From Desulfobacteraceae bacterium (lineage in GTDB: Bacteria; Desulfobacterota; Desulfobacteria; Desulfobacterales; Desulfobacteraceae): 6,797 nucleotides of DNA. This document shows, one piece after another, positions 1 through 5,828 of this stretch. Made by a program: the position numbers and the translations under genes. The notes beneath the pieces were generated by a model. The model made no database searches. It saw nothing but the letters and a program-made list of their open reading frames with translations, and was not told where the DNA came from. Numbering within the stretch: the first letter of the stretch is position 1; every line of letters begins with the position of its first letter. The DNA lies in NCBI GenBank assembly GCA_003354055.1, contig PIVQ01000393.1, positions 1 through 6,797 on the forward strand, written 5' to 3'.

Positions 1-1
1 G

Positions 2-541
2 CGGATTGCCAAGGAAAAAGCAGCTGAACTTGAAGCACGTGAAGCTGAGATGGCTGAAAAAGAAGCCCGCCTTAGAGAACTTGAAGAAAAGATTCGCCTG
101 AAAGAAGAAGAGGCAAAACTGGAAGAAGAAGCCCAGCTTAAGGCCAAAGATAAGGCAACGCTTGCTAAAGTTGATGATGATATTGAGTCCCGAATAGCAG
201 CCTTTGAGCAGGACCTGGCCATGCCGTGCCCCTTGTGCGCTGCGGGTAAGGTTGAAGAAAAAACTACTGAAAAAGGCAAGTCCTTTTTTACCTGTAACCA
301 GGAAGATTGCAGGTTTGTCTCCTGGGATAAACCCTATCACTTTGCATGCCCGCTTTGTAAAAATCCGTTTTTAGCTGAAATGGATGCCCCCACCGGTGAA
401 AAAGGGCTTAAATGCCCCAGGGCTGCCTGTGGCTACAGTCAGAACAATCTGCTGGAACCCAAACAGCATATGGCAGCTGCAGCAGAGGCGGCAAAACCCA
501 AAAAGAAAAAGAAAATCGTCAGGAGAAAAAAGAGGCGGTAA
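2..541 (+). CDS. Coiled-coil, double zinc-ribbon protein with basic tail (5' end missing)
   Basis: The reading frame is open from the left edge, so the true start lies outside and 179 residues are visible. The first ~70 are a charged, Glu/Lys/Ala-rich stretch with heptad-like spacing, very probably a coiled coil. Two C4 zinc ribbons follow between about nt 227 and 430. The first has CPLC, then Cys-x4-Cys in a 'FFTC...CRF' context; the second has CPLC, then Cys-x4-Cys in a 'GLKC...CGY' context. These resemble the C-terminal zinc fingers of type IA topoisomerases (zf-C4_Topoisom), but no catalytic topoisomerase domain is visible. The protein ends in an Ala-rich linker and a strongly basic tail (KKKKK...RRKKRR), which suggests nucleic-acid contact; that is inference. 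Its stop codon overlaps the mqnE start by one base (TAATG), so the two are probably co-translated. I do not recognise the full protein. It could be the tail of a larger membrane or DNA-associated protein. Confidence 0.8.
   Translation, partial: RIAKEKAAELEAREAEMAEKEARLRELEEKIRLKEEEAKLEEEAQLKAKDKATLAKVDDDIESRIAAFEQDLAMPCPLCAAGKVEEKTTEKGKSFFTCNQEDCRFVSWDKPYHFACPLCKNPFLAEMDAPTGEKGLKCPRAACGYSQNNLLEPKQHMAAAAEAAKPKKKKKIVRRKKRR
531..535 (+). promoter_or_regulatory. Ribosome binding site of mqnE
   Basis: AGAGG lies 5 nt before the ATG at 541, inside the last codons of the upstream gene; a second purine-rich AGGAG sits at 521-525. This supports ATG 541 over the longer in-frame reading that begins near 412, which would overlap the zinc-ribbon coding sequence by about 130 nt. 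Confidence 0.55.
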
Positions 542-1626
542 TGAACTCTCAATTTATGGATGAACGGCTTTTGCCGATTTATGCAAAGGTCAGGCAAGGC
601 TCCCGTCTTTCAAAGGAAGACGGGATTTGCATTTATGATACCCAGGATTTAATGGGTCTGGGCCGGATTGCCGATTTTGCACGGCAGGCCCGCCACGGAA
701 AAAAGGCCTATTATGTATACAACCAGCACTTAAATTACACCAATATCTGTAAAAACCGGTGTAAATTCTGTGCCTATGCCAAGGATGACGGTGAAAACGG
801 TGCCTATGTCTGGTCTATTGAAGAGATCGAAAAACGCCTCTTGGAACGGATTGATGAACCGGTGTCCGAACTTCACATTGTGGGCGGACTGAATGAAAGC
901 TTAAGCTTCCAATATTTTATCGATCTGCTTTCTACCGTCAAGCGTGTCAGGCCCAATGCCGCCATCAAGGCCTTTACCTGTGTGGAAATTGACTATCTGT
1001 CCAATCTTTCGGGTCTAAGCCTTGAAGATACCGTGGCAAAGTTAAAAGCAGCCGGGCTTGATATGATGCCGGGCGGCGGGGCTGAGGTCTTAAATTCCAG
1101 GATACATGACGAACTGTTTCCTAAGAAAATCGGCCATGAGCGGTGGCTTCAAATCGTTAAAGCGGTGCACAAGGCAGGTATAAAAACAAATGCCACCATG
1201 CTGTATGGCCATATCGAGACCATGGAAGAACGGGTAGATCACCTGATCTCATTGCGTGAAATTCAGGATGAGACCAAAGGCTTTTCCGCCTTTATTCCAT
1301 TGGCCTTTCACTCCAAGAACACCGAACTTTCCGACCTGCCGTCCACAACGGCCATGGATGATTTAAAAAATGTGGCGGCGGCCCGGCTCATGCTGGATAA
1401 TTTCGACCATATCAAAGCCTATTGGGTCATGATCGGTGAGTCGCTGGCCCAGGTGGCCTTGAATTTTGGCGCTGATGATCTGGACGGTACCATTATCGAA
1501 GAGCGGATAACCCATACAGCAGGGGCGAAATCTGCCAAAGGCCTGACAAAAGAAGAGATGGAGTCTATGATTCAGTCCGCCGGATTTGAACCTGTTCAGC
1601 GGGATTCCTTTTATAATCCGGTATAA
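541..1626 (+). CDS. mqnE: Aminodeoxyfutalosine synthase (radical SAM, MqnE)
   Basis: This 361-residue enzyme should join 3-[(1-carboxyvinyl)oxy]benzoate to the adenosyl part of S-adenosylmethionine, giving 6-amino-6-deoxyfutalosine, the second step of the futalosine menaquinone route in the cytoplasm. The radical-SAM cluster motif CxxxCxxC is at Cys70, Cys74 and Cys77, within 'NYTNIC...FCAYA'. Further MqnE-type signatures are HIVGGLN (112-118), MPGGGAEVL (176-184), and the C-terminal DLDGTIIEERITHTAGA (313-329), which separates MqnE from MqnC. Length is normal for the family. The ATG at 541 is chosen because it follows a ribosome binding site and overlaps the previous stop by one base. The next gene is the paralogous radical-SAM enzyme mqnC; both proteins end in a similar 'AGFxPxQRDxxYN' tail, as expected for sister families. 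Assignment to MqnE rather than MqnC or CofH-like proteins is based on these motifs and on the context. Confidence 0.93.
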   Translation: MNSQFMDERLLPIYAKVRQGSRLSKEDGICIYDTQDLMGLGRIADFARQARHGKKAYYVYNQHLNYTNICKNRCKFCAYAKDDGENGAYVWSIEEIEKRLLERIDEPVSELHIVGGLNESLSFQYFIDLLSTVKRVRPNAAIKAFTCVEIDYLSNLSGLSLEDTVAKLKAAGLDMMPGGGAEVLNSRIHDELFPKKIGHERWLQIVKAVHKAGIKTNATMLYGHIETMEERVDHLISLREIQDETKGFSAFIPLAFHSKNTELSDLPSTTAMDDLKNVAAARLMLDNFDHIKAYWVMIGESLAQVALNFGADDLDGTIIEERITHTAGAKSAKGLTKEEMESMIQSAGFEPVQRDSFYNPV

Positions 1627-1641
1627 GGGCATGCCAAATTT

Positions 1642-1665
1642 ATGAATAAGATTATGAATAAGATC
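1642..1665 (+). repeat. 12-bp tandem duplication at the mqnC start
   Basis: ATGAATAAGATT is followed directly by ATGAATAAGATC, differing only in the last base. The protein begins MNKI-MNKI as a result, so there are two start codons in the same frame. Confidence 0.85.
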
Positions 1666-2703
1666 ATTGAAAAGATAAACGATCATCAGCGCATCTCCCG
1701 TGAAGAGGCCCTTGATCTCTTCCGGAATGCAGATTTGATGACCCTGGGGACCCTTGCCAATCAGAAACGGTTCCACTATCACCCTGAAAAAAGTGTGACC
1801 TTTGTGGTGGACCGGAATATCAACTACACGAATGTCTGTGTGTCCGGGTGCAGGTTCTGTGCTTTTTATGCAAAACCCGGGGATAAAGACGGATATATCC
1901 TGACCAATGAGGAGCTGGGAGCAAAAATCCAGGAAACCCTGGATCTGGGCGGCACCCAGATTCTTCTCCAGGGAGGGATGCACCCGGATCTGGGTATTGA
2001 TTTCTATGTGGATATGCTCAAGTTTATCAAAGAAAACTATGAGATCCATATTCACGGATTTTCACCCCCGGAAATAGATTTTATTGCCGGTAAATCTCAG
2101 CTGTCCATCCGGGACACAATCGCCACCCTCAAAGATGCAGGACTGGCATCCATCCCGGGAGGGGGCGCCGAGATTCTCTGTGATGATATAAGGCAAAAGG
2201 CCTCTCCCCATAAATGCGGTGCAGATACCTGGCTTGAGGTTATGCGTCAGGCCCATTTTCAGGGCATGCGGTCCTCTGCCACCATGATGTTCGGTCACCT
2301 GGAAGACGATAGCCACATCATCGAGCATTTAGGAAGGATCAGGGATCTCCAGGATGAAACAGGCGGCTTTACCGCCTTTATTCCCTGGACCTTTCAGCCC
2401 GGTAATACAAAGATCGATGTCAGGAAAAAGACCAGTGCCGAATATTTAAAGGTCCTTGCCCTGAGCCGTATCTTTCTGGACAATATTGACAATGTCCAGG
2501 CCTCCTGGGTAACCCAGGGAGATAAAATTGCTCAGGTGGCCCTGTTCTTCGGGGCCAATGATATGGGATCCACCATGATTGAGGAAAATGTGGTGGCCTC
2601 GGCCGGGGTGGATTTTATGCTGCCTGAAAGTGAACTGCGCCGCATCATTAAAACCGCAGGCTTCACCCCAGGCCAGCGGGATTGTTATTACAACCTTCTA
2701 TGA
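1642..2703 (+). CDS. mqnC: Cyclic dehypoxanthine futalosine synthase (radical SAM, MqnC)
   Basis: This 353-residue protein should cyclise dehypoxanthine futalosine to the spiro intermediate that MqnD then splits to 1,4-dihydroxy-6-naphthoate. The radical-SAM motif CxxxCxxC is at Cys66, Cys70 and Cys73. MqnC-type signatures are LLQGGMHPDLG (108-118), HGFSPPEI (138-145), IPGGGAEIL (171-179), and GANDMGSTMIEENVV (304-318). The QGGMHP and GSTMIEENV motifs distinguish it from MqnE just upstream. Two in-frame ATGs, at 1642 and 1654, come from a 12-bp tandem duplication; the first is chosen because a weak purine stretch (AAGGG, 1625-1629) lies upstream, but the second would lose only four residues and cannot be excluded. 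The 15-nt gap from mqnE and the 4-nt ATGA overlap with the next gene place it inside the operon. Confidence 0.93.
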   Translation: MNKIMNKIIEKINDHQRISREEALDLFRNADLMTLGTLANQKRFHYHPEKSVTFVVDRNINYTNVCVSGCRFCAFYAKPGDKDGYILTNEELGAKIQETLDLGGTQILLQGGMHPDLGIDFYVDMLKFIKENYEIHIHGFSPPEIDFIAGKSQLSIRDTIATLKDAGLASIPGGGAEILCDDIRQKASPHKCGADTWLEVMRQAHFQGMRSSATMMFGHLEDDSHIIEHLGRIRDLQDETGGFTAFIPWTFQPGNTKIDVRKKTSAEYLKVLALSRIFLDNIDNVQASWVTQGDKIAQVALFFGANDMGSTMIEENVVASAGVDFMLPESELRRIIKTAGFTPGQRDCYYNLL

Positions 2704-3881
2704 AGAGGGATCGATCAGGGATATCCTTTTTTAAGGCAGACGATTCTGTTGTCTGTTATAAGGCCCGGTGGATCGTTCAGTCTTCCGGCAACATAGTTGA
2801 AAACGGGTATCTTGAGGTTGAGAAGGGCCGAATTCGGAGTGTCTCCAAAACCAGGCCGAAAGGAAAGGTTACGGATCTTGGCCCGGGCGTGATCATGCCC
2901 TGCCTGGTTAATGCCCATCTTCATCTGGAATTATCCGCACTTAAAAATTGCCTGGATTTTAAAAAAGGTTTCACGGCCTGGGTACAGGAACTGCTGGTAC
3001 GGCGGGAGGCTCTGGGAACTGAATTATTAAAGGCCGCAGCGAGTGTGGCTGCGGCTGAACTGACATCTCAGGGCACCGGGGTGATCGGTGAAATCTCCAC
3101 CCTTGGCATCACCCGTGAGCTTGTTAAAGCCTGCGGCCTTTCTGGTGTCTGGTTCCAGGAGGTGCTGGGCGGGATTACGCCGGAAGCCGCATTGAAAAAA
3201 GAAAATACACTATCCTTTTCAGTGGCAGGACATGCCCCGCATACCACGGCACCCGATGTGCTCAAGGCAATGAAAGCTGCCACCCTGTCCCGCAACCTTG
3301 TATTTTCCATCCATCTGGCGGAGTCGGACGCGGAAACGCAGTTTTTAGAAAAAGGAAAAGGACAATGGGCCGACTTCCTGGCATCACGGGGGATCGATAT
3401 CAGCTCCTGGCCTTTGGGGAAAACCACACCGGTTCAATACCTGAATAAACTTAAGATTCTGGATAACAAAACCCTGGCTGTCCATCTGCTGCGCGTGAAT
3501 GACGAGGATTTGGACATTATGGCCGATACCGGCACACGGGTCTGTCTTTGTCCCAGAAGCAACTTTAATCTTCATCAAAAGCTGCCTGACGTCCAATCCA
3601 TGCTTGACAAGGGACTTGTACCTGCCTTGGGAACGGACAGCCTGGCTTCCTGTGATTCCCTGAACATGTTTGATGAAATGGCATTTGTCCGTCATCATTA
3701 TCCGGATCTTCGCCCTGAAACCGTTCTTACCATGGCAACGATAAACGGGGCCGCGGCCCTGGGACTTAAGCAATCTTACGGCAGCCTTGAGCCCGGTAAA
3801 CTATCGGCATTCCTGTATATTGACCTGGATGCCCCAAATAAAAATTATATTTTTGAAAGTCTGACCAATAATGAACTCTAA
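2700..3881 (+). CDS. mqnX: Amidohydrolase, probable aminodeoxyfutalosine deaminase
   Basis: This 393-residue protein belongs to the metal-dependent amidohydrolase superfamily (COG0402, the group of methylthioadenosine/adenosine-type deaminases). In order: a beta-sandwich N-terminal part, the metal motif HxH at His73 and His75 ('NAHLHLEL'), HAPH (178-181), HLAE at 205-208 giving the His and the catalytic Glu, His262 in 'AVHLL', CPRSN (284-288), and the metal-binding Asp313 in 'LGTDS'. The full set of catalytic residues is present. Within this operon the expected substrate is 6-amino-6-deoxyfutalosine, deaminated to futalosine; bacterial enzymes of this family are known to do this. Substrate is inferred from context, since motifs alone fit any adenosine-like deaminase. 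The ATG at 2700 overlaps the mqnC stop (ATGA); a TTG at 2682 would extend it by six residues and is less likely. There is no clear ribosome binding site, so reinitiation after mqnC is likely. About 20 residues precede the usual family beginning. Confidence 0.8.
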   Translation: MKRDRSGISFFKADDSVVCYKARWIVQSSGNIVENGYLEVEKGRIRSVSKTRPKGKVTDLGPGVIMPCLVNAHLHLELSALKNCLDFKKGFTAWVQELLVRREALGTELLKAAASVAAAELTSQGTGVIGEISTLGITRELVKACGLSGVWFQEVLGGITPEAALKKENTLSFSVAGHAPHTTAPDVLKAMKAATLSRNLVFSIHLAESDAETQFLEKGKGQWADFLASRGIDISSWPLGKTTPVQYLNKLKILDNKTLAVHLLRVNDEDLDIMADTGTRVCLCPRSNFNLHQKLPDVQSMLDKGLVPALGTDSLASCDSLNMFDEMAFVRHHYPDLRPETVLTMATINGAAALGLKQSYGSLEPGKLSAFLYIDLDAPNKNYIFESLTNNEL

Positions 3882-4701
3882 AGTACGCATGGGAAAGATT
3901 ACCTATATCAATGCCTCCCCGGTATATTACGGTCTGGACAACGGGCTGCAGCCTGATTGGCTGACCCTGGTGCCGGATGTGCCGGCGGCTCTGAATCATC
4001 AGATTAAAGCAGGTCTCATTGATATTAGTCCTATTTCAGCTGCATTTTATGCCATGAATCACAAGGAGTTGCTGGTCCTGCCCGATCTTTCCATTTCCTG
4101 CAATGGAGATGTGCTCAGTGTCATTTGTGCCAGCAATTATCCCTTAGACGAGCTTTCCGGCAGGCAGGTGATGTTCTCTAATGAGTCTGCGTCCAGCGCT
4201 TCATTTTTAAAGATGATTTTTGCCCAGCGGAAGATTTCGCCTGCGCTCAGGGTAGGGCAGGTGGGAGATATGGCCAAAATTCCCAAAGAGGTTGATGCGG
4301 TTCTGGTCATTGGAGATGCGGCATTGACCCAGCCTTGGGAACAGCGGTTTAAGTACCGGTTTGACCTGGGTGGTATCTGGCATGAGATGACCGGGCTGCC
4401 TTTTGTCTTCGCCGTATGGGTGGTAAGAAAAGCCTTTGCAGAACAGTACCCGGATATGGTCACGGCTGCCCACAAGCTTCTTCTGGCCTCCCAAAAAGCA
4501 GGAGATGCCCATATGGATACCATAATCCGGGCCGGACAAAAAAAACTTAAGATTTCCCATTCTCTGATTAAAACCTATTACGATCTTCTTGTCTGCGATT
4601 TGGATCCCTTAAAGGTCAAAGCCATGGGGATGTTTTTTGATTCCCTTTATGACCAGGAGATTTTAAGTGAAAAGGCTAAGATCAGATTTTTCAGGCCCTG
4701 A
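3871..4701 (+). CDS. mqnA: Chorismate dehydratase (MqnA)
   Basis: This 276-residue protein should remove water from chorismate to give 3-[(1-carboxyvinyl)oxy]benzoate, the committed step of the futalosine menaquinone pathway. It has the periplasmic-binding-protein-like fold of the MqnA/MqnD family but no signal peptide, so it is cytoplasmic. Visible family motifs: GKITYINASPVYYGL (8-22), LIDISPIS (49-56), LPDLSIS (70-76) followed by GDVLSV, SNESASSASFLK (103-114), VIGDAAL (146-152) and GLPFVFAVWV (175-184). The DISPIS and GDVLSV pattern and the length favour MqnA over MqnD. The start overlaps the last 11 nt of mqnX. An in-frame ATG at 3889 would give a protein six residues shorter that begins directly at the conserved 'GKITYIN'; neither has a strong ribosome binding site (GAAAG at 3855-3859 is weak), so the start is uncertain. 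Although first in the pathway, the gene is last of the four mqn genes. Confidence 0.93.
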   Translation: MNSKVRMGKITYINASPVYYGLDNGLQPDWLTLVPDVPAALNHQIKAGLIDISPISAAFYAMNHKELLVLPDLSISCNGDVLSVICASNYPLDELSGRQVMFSNESASSASFLKMIFAQRKISPALRVGQVGDMAKIPKEVDAVLVIGDAALTQPWEQRFKYRFDLGGIWHEMTGLPFVFAVWVVRKAFAEQYPDMVTAAHKLLLASQKAGDAHMDTIIRAGQKKLKISHSLIKTYYDLLVCDLDPLKVKAMGMFFDSLYDQEILSEKAKIRFFRP

Positions 4702-4706
4702 CTTTG

Positions 4707-5615
4707 ATGCGTATGACGATATCTCCTAAACGGCATAAAAAGGGTTGGGCCATGGCAGGCCTTGTGCTCGCCGTTTTGTTCTGGGCCATAAATGCTGTGG
4801 TGGCTAAAGGGGTGATTGAAGATATCCCGCCCATGGCGTTGTCCTTTTACCGGTGGCTGGCTGCCCTGGTTTTTCTGTTTCCCTTTGCATGCAAGGGGAT
4901 AAAAGCGGAGAAGACAATAATCAAAGAGAATCTTGGGACGCTGTTTTGGCTTTCCCTGCCCAGTGTGGCTATCTATAATTCCGTGCTGTATCTGGGCGCC
5001 TTGTATACCACGGCAACCAACATCAGCTTGGTGGTGGCAGCTATGCCTGCCATGACCCTTGGGATTTCCTGGATTATCAATAAGGATAGGCCGAAGCTGA
5101 TTCAATTTGCCGGGATTGGTCTTTCTCTGGCAGGGGTGGTCGCCATTGTCGCCAAAGGGTCCATGTCAACGATTTTATCCATGGATGTTAATCCGGGTGA
5201 TATTCTGGTTCTGATTTCCATTTCATCCTGGGCTCTCTATTCGGTGTTGCTGAAGCGAACCTCCCTGCCCATCTCTCCCATCGCCTTTTTATTTATGACG
5301 ATTGTCTTTGGACTGGTCGCTATTTTCCCCTTTTATCTCTGGGAGTTCTTTTTCACAGGAGGGTTCAGTTTAAACCGGAGTGTGGTAATTGTGTTTATTT
5401 TCTTAGGCATCTGCCCGTCCATACTTTCCTATATATTCTGGAACCATGGAGTAAAAATACTGGGCGCTGCAACAACATCGGTATTTGTCTATCTCATACC
5501 CGTGTTTACCGCCGGTATTGCCTACGTCTATCTTGGCGAACGCCTGGTACATTATCATTTTATGGGCGGAATACTGATATTAGCGGGTCTTATGTTTTCA
5601 TCGCGTAATTCCTGA
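4707..5615 (+). CDS. EamA/DMT-family membrane transporter
   Basis: This 302-residue protein has about ten hydrophobic segments arranged as two repeats of five, the hallmark of the drug/metabolite transporter superfamily with two EamA domains. Segments begin around residues 14, 43, 77, 103, 133, 165, 192, 226, 252 and 283. Typical features are 'FWAINAVVAKG' in helix 1, 'ALSFYRW' before helix 2, 'GALYTTATNISLVVAAMPAMT' in the first repeat, and 'TTSVFVYLIPVFTAGIAYVYLGERL' in the second. The inner-membrane location is certain from the sequence; the substrate is not. Members export amino acids, nucleobases and other small metabolites. It begins 5 nt after mqnA, so it is probably co-transcribed with the menaquinone genes. 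ATG 4707 is chosen over TTG 4704 and ATG 4713, which lie within a few codons; only a weak CAGG (4692-4695) precedes them. Confidence 0.88.
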   Translation: MRMTISPKRHKKGWAMAGLVLAVLFWAINAVVAKGVIEDIPPMALSFYRWLAALVFLFPFACKGIKAEKTIIKENLGTLFWLSLPSVAIYNSVLYLGALYTTATNISLVVAAMPAMTLGISWIINKDRPKLIQFAGIGLSLAGVVAIVAKGSMSTILSMDVNPGDILVLISISSWALYSVLLKRTSLPISPIAFLFMTIVFGLVAIFPFYLWEFFFTGGFSLNRSVVIVFIFLGICPSILSYIFWNHGVKILGAATTSVFVYLIPVFTAGIAYVYLGERLVHYHFMGGILILAGLMFSSRNS

Positions 5616-5631
5616 GCCAGTTTCTGAGCCA
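5612..5631 (+). repeat. Short direct repeat CTGAGCCA at the end of the operon
   Basis: CTGAGCCA occurs at 5612-5619, across the transporter's stop codon, and again at 5624-5631. CTGAGCCAG (5612-5620) could also pair with CTGGCTTCAG (5651-5660) with one bulged base, competing with the 9-bp hairpin at 5642-5667. It may be chance. Confidence 0.4.
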
Positions 5632-5641
5632 CTTGGAGGCA

Positions 5642-5667
5642 AATAATCCTCTGGCTTCAGGATTATT
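5642..5667 (+). terminator. 9-bp hairpin after the operon, weak terminator candidate
   Basis: AATAATCCT (5642-5650) and AGGATTATT (5659-5667) form a perfect 9-bp stem with an 8-nt loop, 26 nt after the transporter's stop. The stem is A/T-rich and no T-run follows on the + strand, so it is not a classical intrinsic terminator. It may mark the end of the message, stabilise its 3' end, or serve as a protein-binding dyad next to the promoter beside it. Confidence 0.4.
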
Positions 5668-5669
5668 CC

Positions 5670-5697
5670 TTGACTTGACAGAAGTTTTTCGCATAAA
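5670..5697 (+). promoter_or_regulatory. Weak sigma70-like promoter candidate for the TRAP gene
   Basis: TTGACT (5670-5675, 5 of 6 to TTGACA) is followed after 16 nt by CATAAA (5692-5697, 4 of 6 to TATAAT). A perfect TTGACA sits at 5675-5680 but has no good -10 element at 16-18 nt. Transcription from here would give a leader of roughly 125 nt. I found no convincing sigma54 GG-N10-GC element in the gap. Confidence 0.3.
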
Positions 5698-5701
5698 ACG
5701 G

Positions 5702-5714
5702 GATTTAGTAAATC
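5702..5714. promoter_or_regulatory. 13-nt palindrome at the predicted transcription start, operator candidate
   Basis: GATTTA and TAAATC flank a single central G in a perfect odd-length palindrome. It starts 5 nt after the proposed -10 element, where a bound repressor would block initiation. No known regulator is recognised. Confidence 0.35.
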
Positions 5715-5733
5715 AACTGTCTTCAGCTAGTTT

Positions 5734-5774
5734 TGTGTTTAACCCGGTGGATGTTGGAATGACGGTGTGTTTAA
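5734..5774 (+). repeat. Repeated 9-mer TGTGTTTAA, 32 nt apart
   Basis: TGTGTTTAA is at 5734-5742 and again at 5766-5774; a looser copy, GTGGTTTAA, is at 5793-5801. The 32-nt offset of the exact copies is close to three turns of B-DNA, so both would face the same side of the helix, as in cooperative activator or repressor sites. With so short a motif, chance remains possible. Confidence 0.4.
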
Positions 5775-5781
5775 ATACACC
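5764..5781. promoter_or_regulatory. Inverted repeat GGTGT-N8-ACACC in the TRAP gene leader
   Basis: GGTGT (5764-5768) and ACACC (5777-5781) are perfectly complementary around an A/T-rich 8-nt centre that contains the second TGTGTTTAA copy's core. It could be an operator or a small leader hairpin. Confidence 0.3.
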
Positions 5782-5795
5782 TAAGATATTGAGTG

Positions 5796-5811
5796 GTTTA
5801 ATCCGTTAAAC
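5796..5811. promoter_or_regulatory. 16-nt dyad GTTTAATCCGTTAAAC next to the ribosome binding site
   Basis: GTTTAA and TTAAAC are perfect 6-nt arms around TCCG. The dyad ends 5 nt before AAGGAG, so a bound protein or the RNA hairpin could affect translation of the TRAP gene. The arm-N4-arm layout is like that of CRP/FNR-type sites, but the sequence is not an FNR or CRP consensus. Confidence 0.35.
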
Positions 5812-5816
5812 AGGAA

Positions 5817-5822
5817 AAGGAG
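5817..5822 (+). promoter_or_regulatory. Strong ribosome binding site of the TRAP binding-protein gene
   Basis: AAGGAG ends 6 nt before the ATG at 5829. It is the best Shine-Dalgarno in the window and fixes the start, in contrast to the weak sites within the mqn operon. Confidence 0.8.
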
Positions 5823-5828
5823 ATCTTC

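Noticed and set aside
412..540. Longer N-terminus for mqnE, beginning near 412
   Set aside because: It would overlap the zinc-ribbon coding sequence in another frame, and the added residues look like shadow translation. ATG 541 has a ribosome binding site and gives the family's normal length.
1363..2055. 230-codon open frame on the - strand across the mqnE-mqnC junction
   Set aside because: It is antisense to two well-recognised enzymes, its translation resembles no family I know, and it is explained as a shadow of their codon use.
2682..2699. TTG start for mqnX, 18 nt upstream
   Set aside because: The ATG at 2700 forms a standard ATGA overlap with the mqnC stop, and the extra six residues are not part of the family's fold.
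5745..5775. Possible sigma54 promoter around the GGTGGATGTTGGAATG stretch
   Set aside because: The GG and GC dinucleotides required at -24 and -12 do not occur at the correct 10-nt separation.
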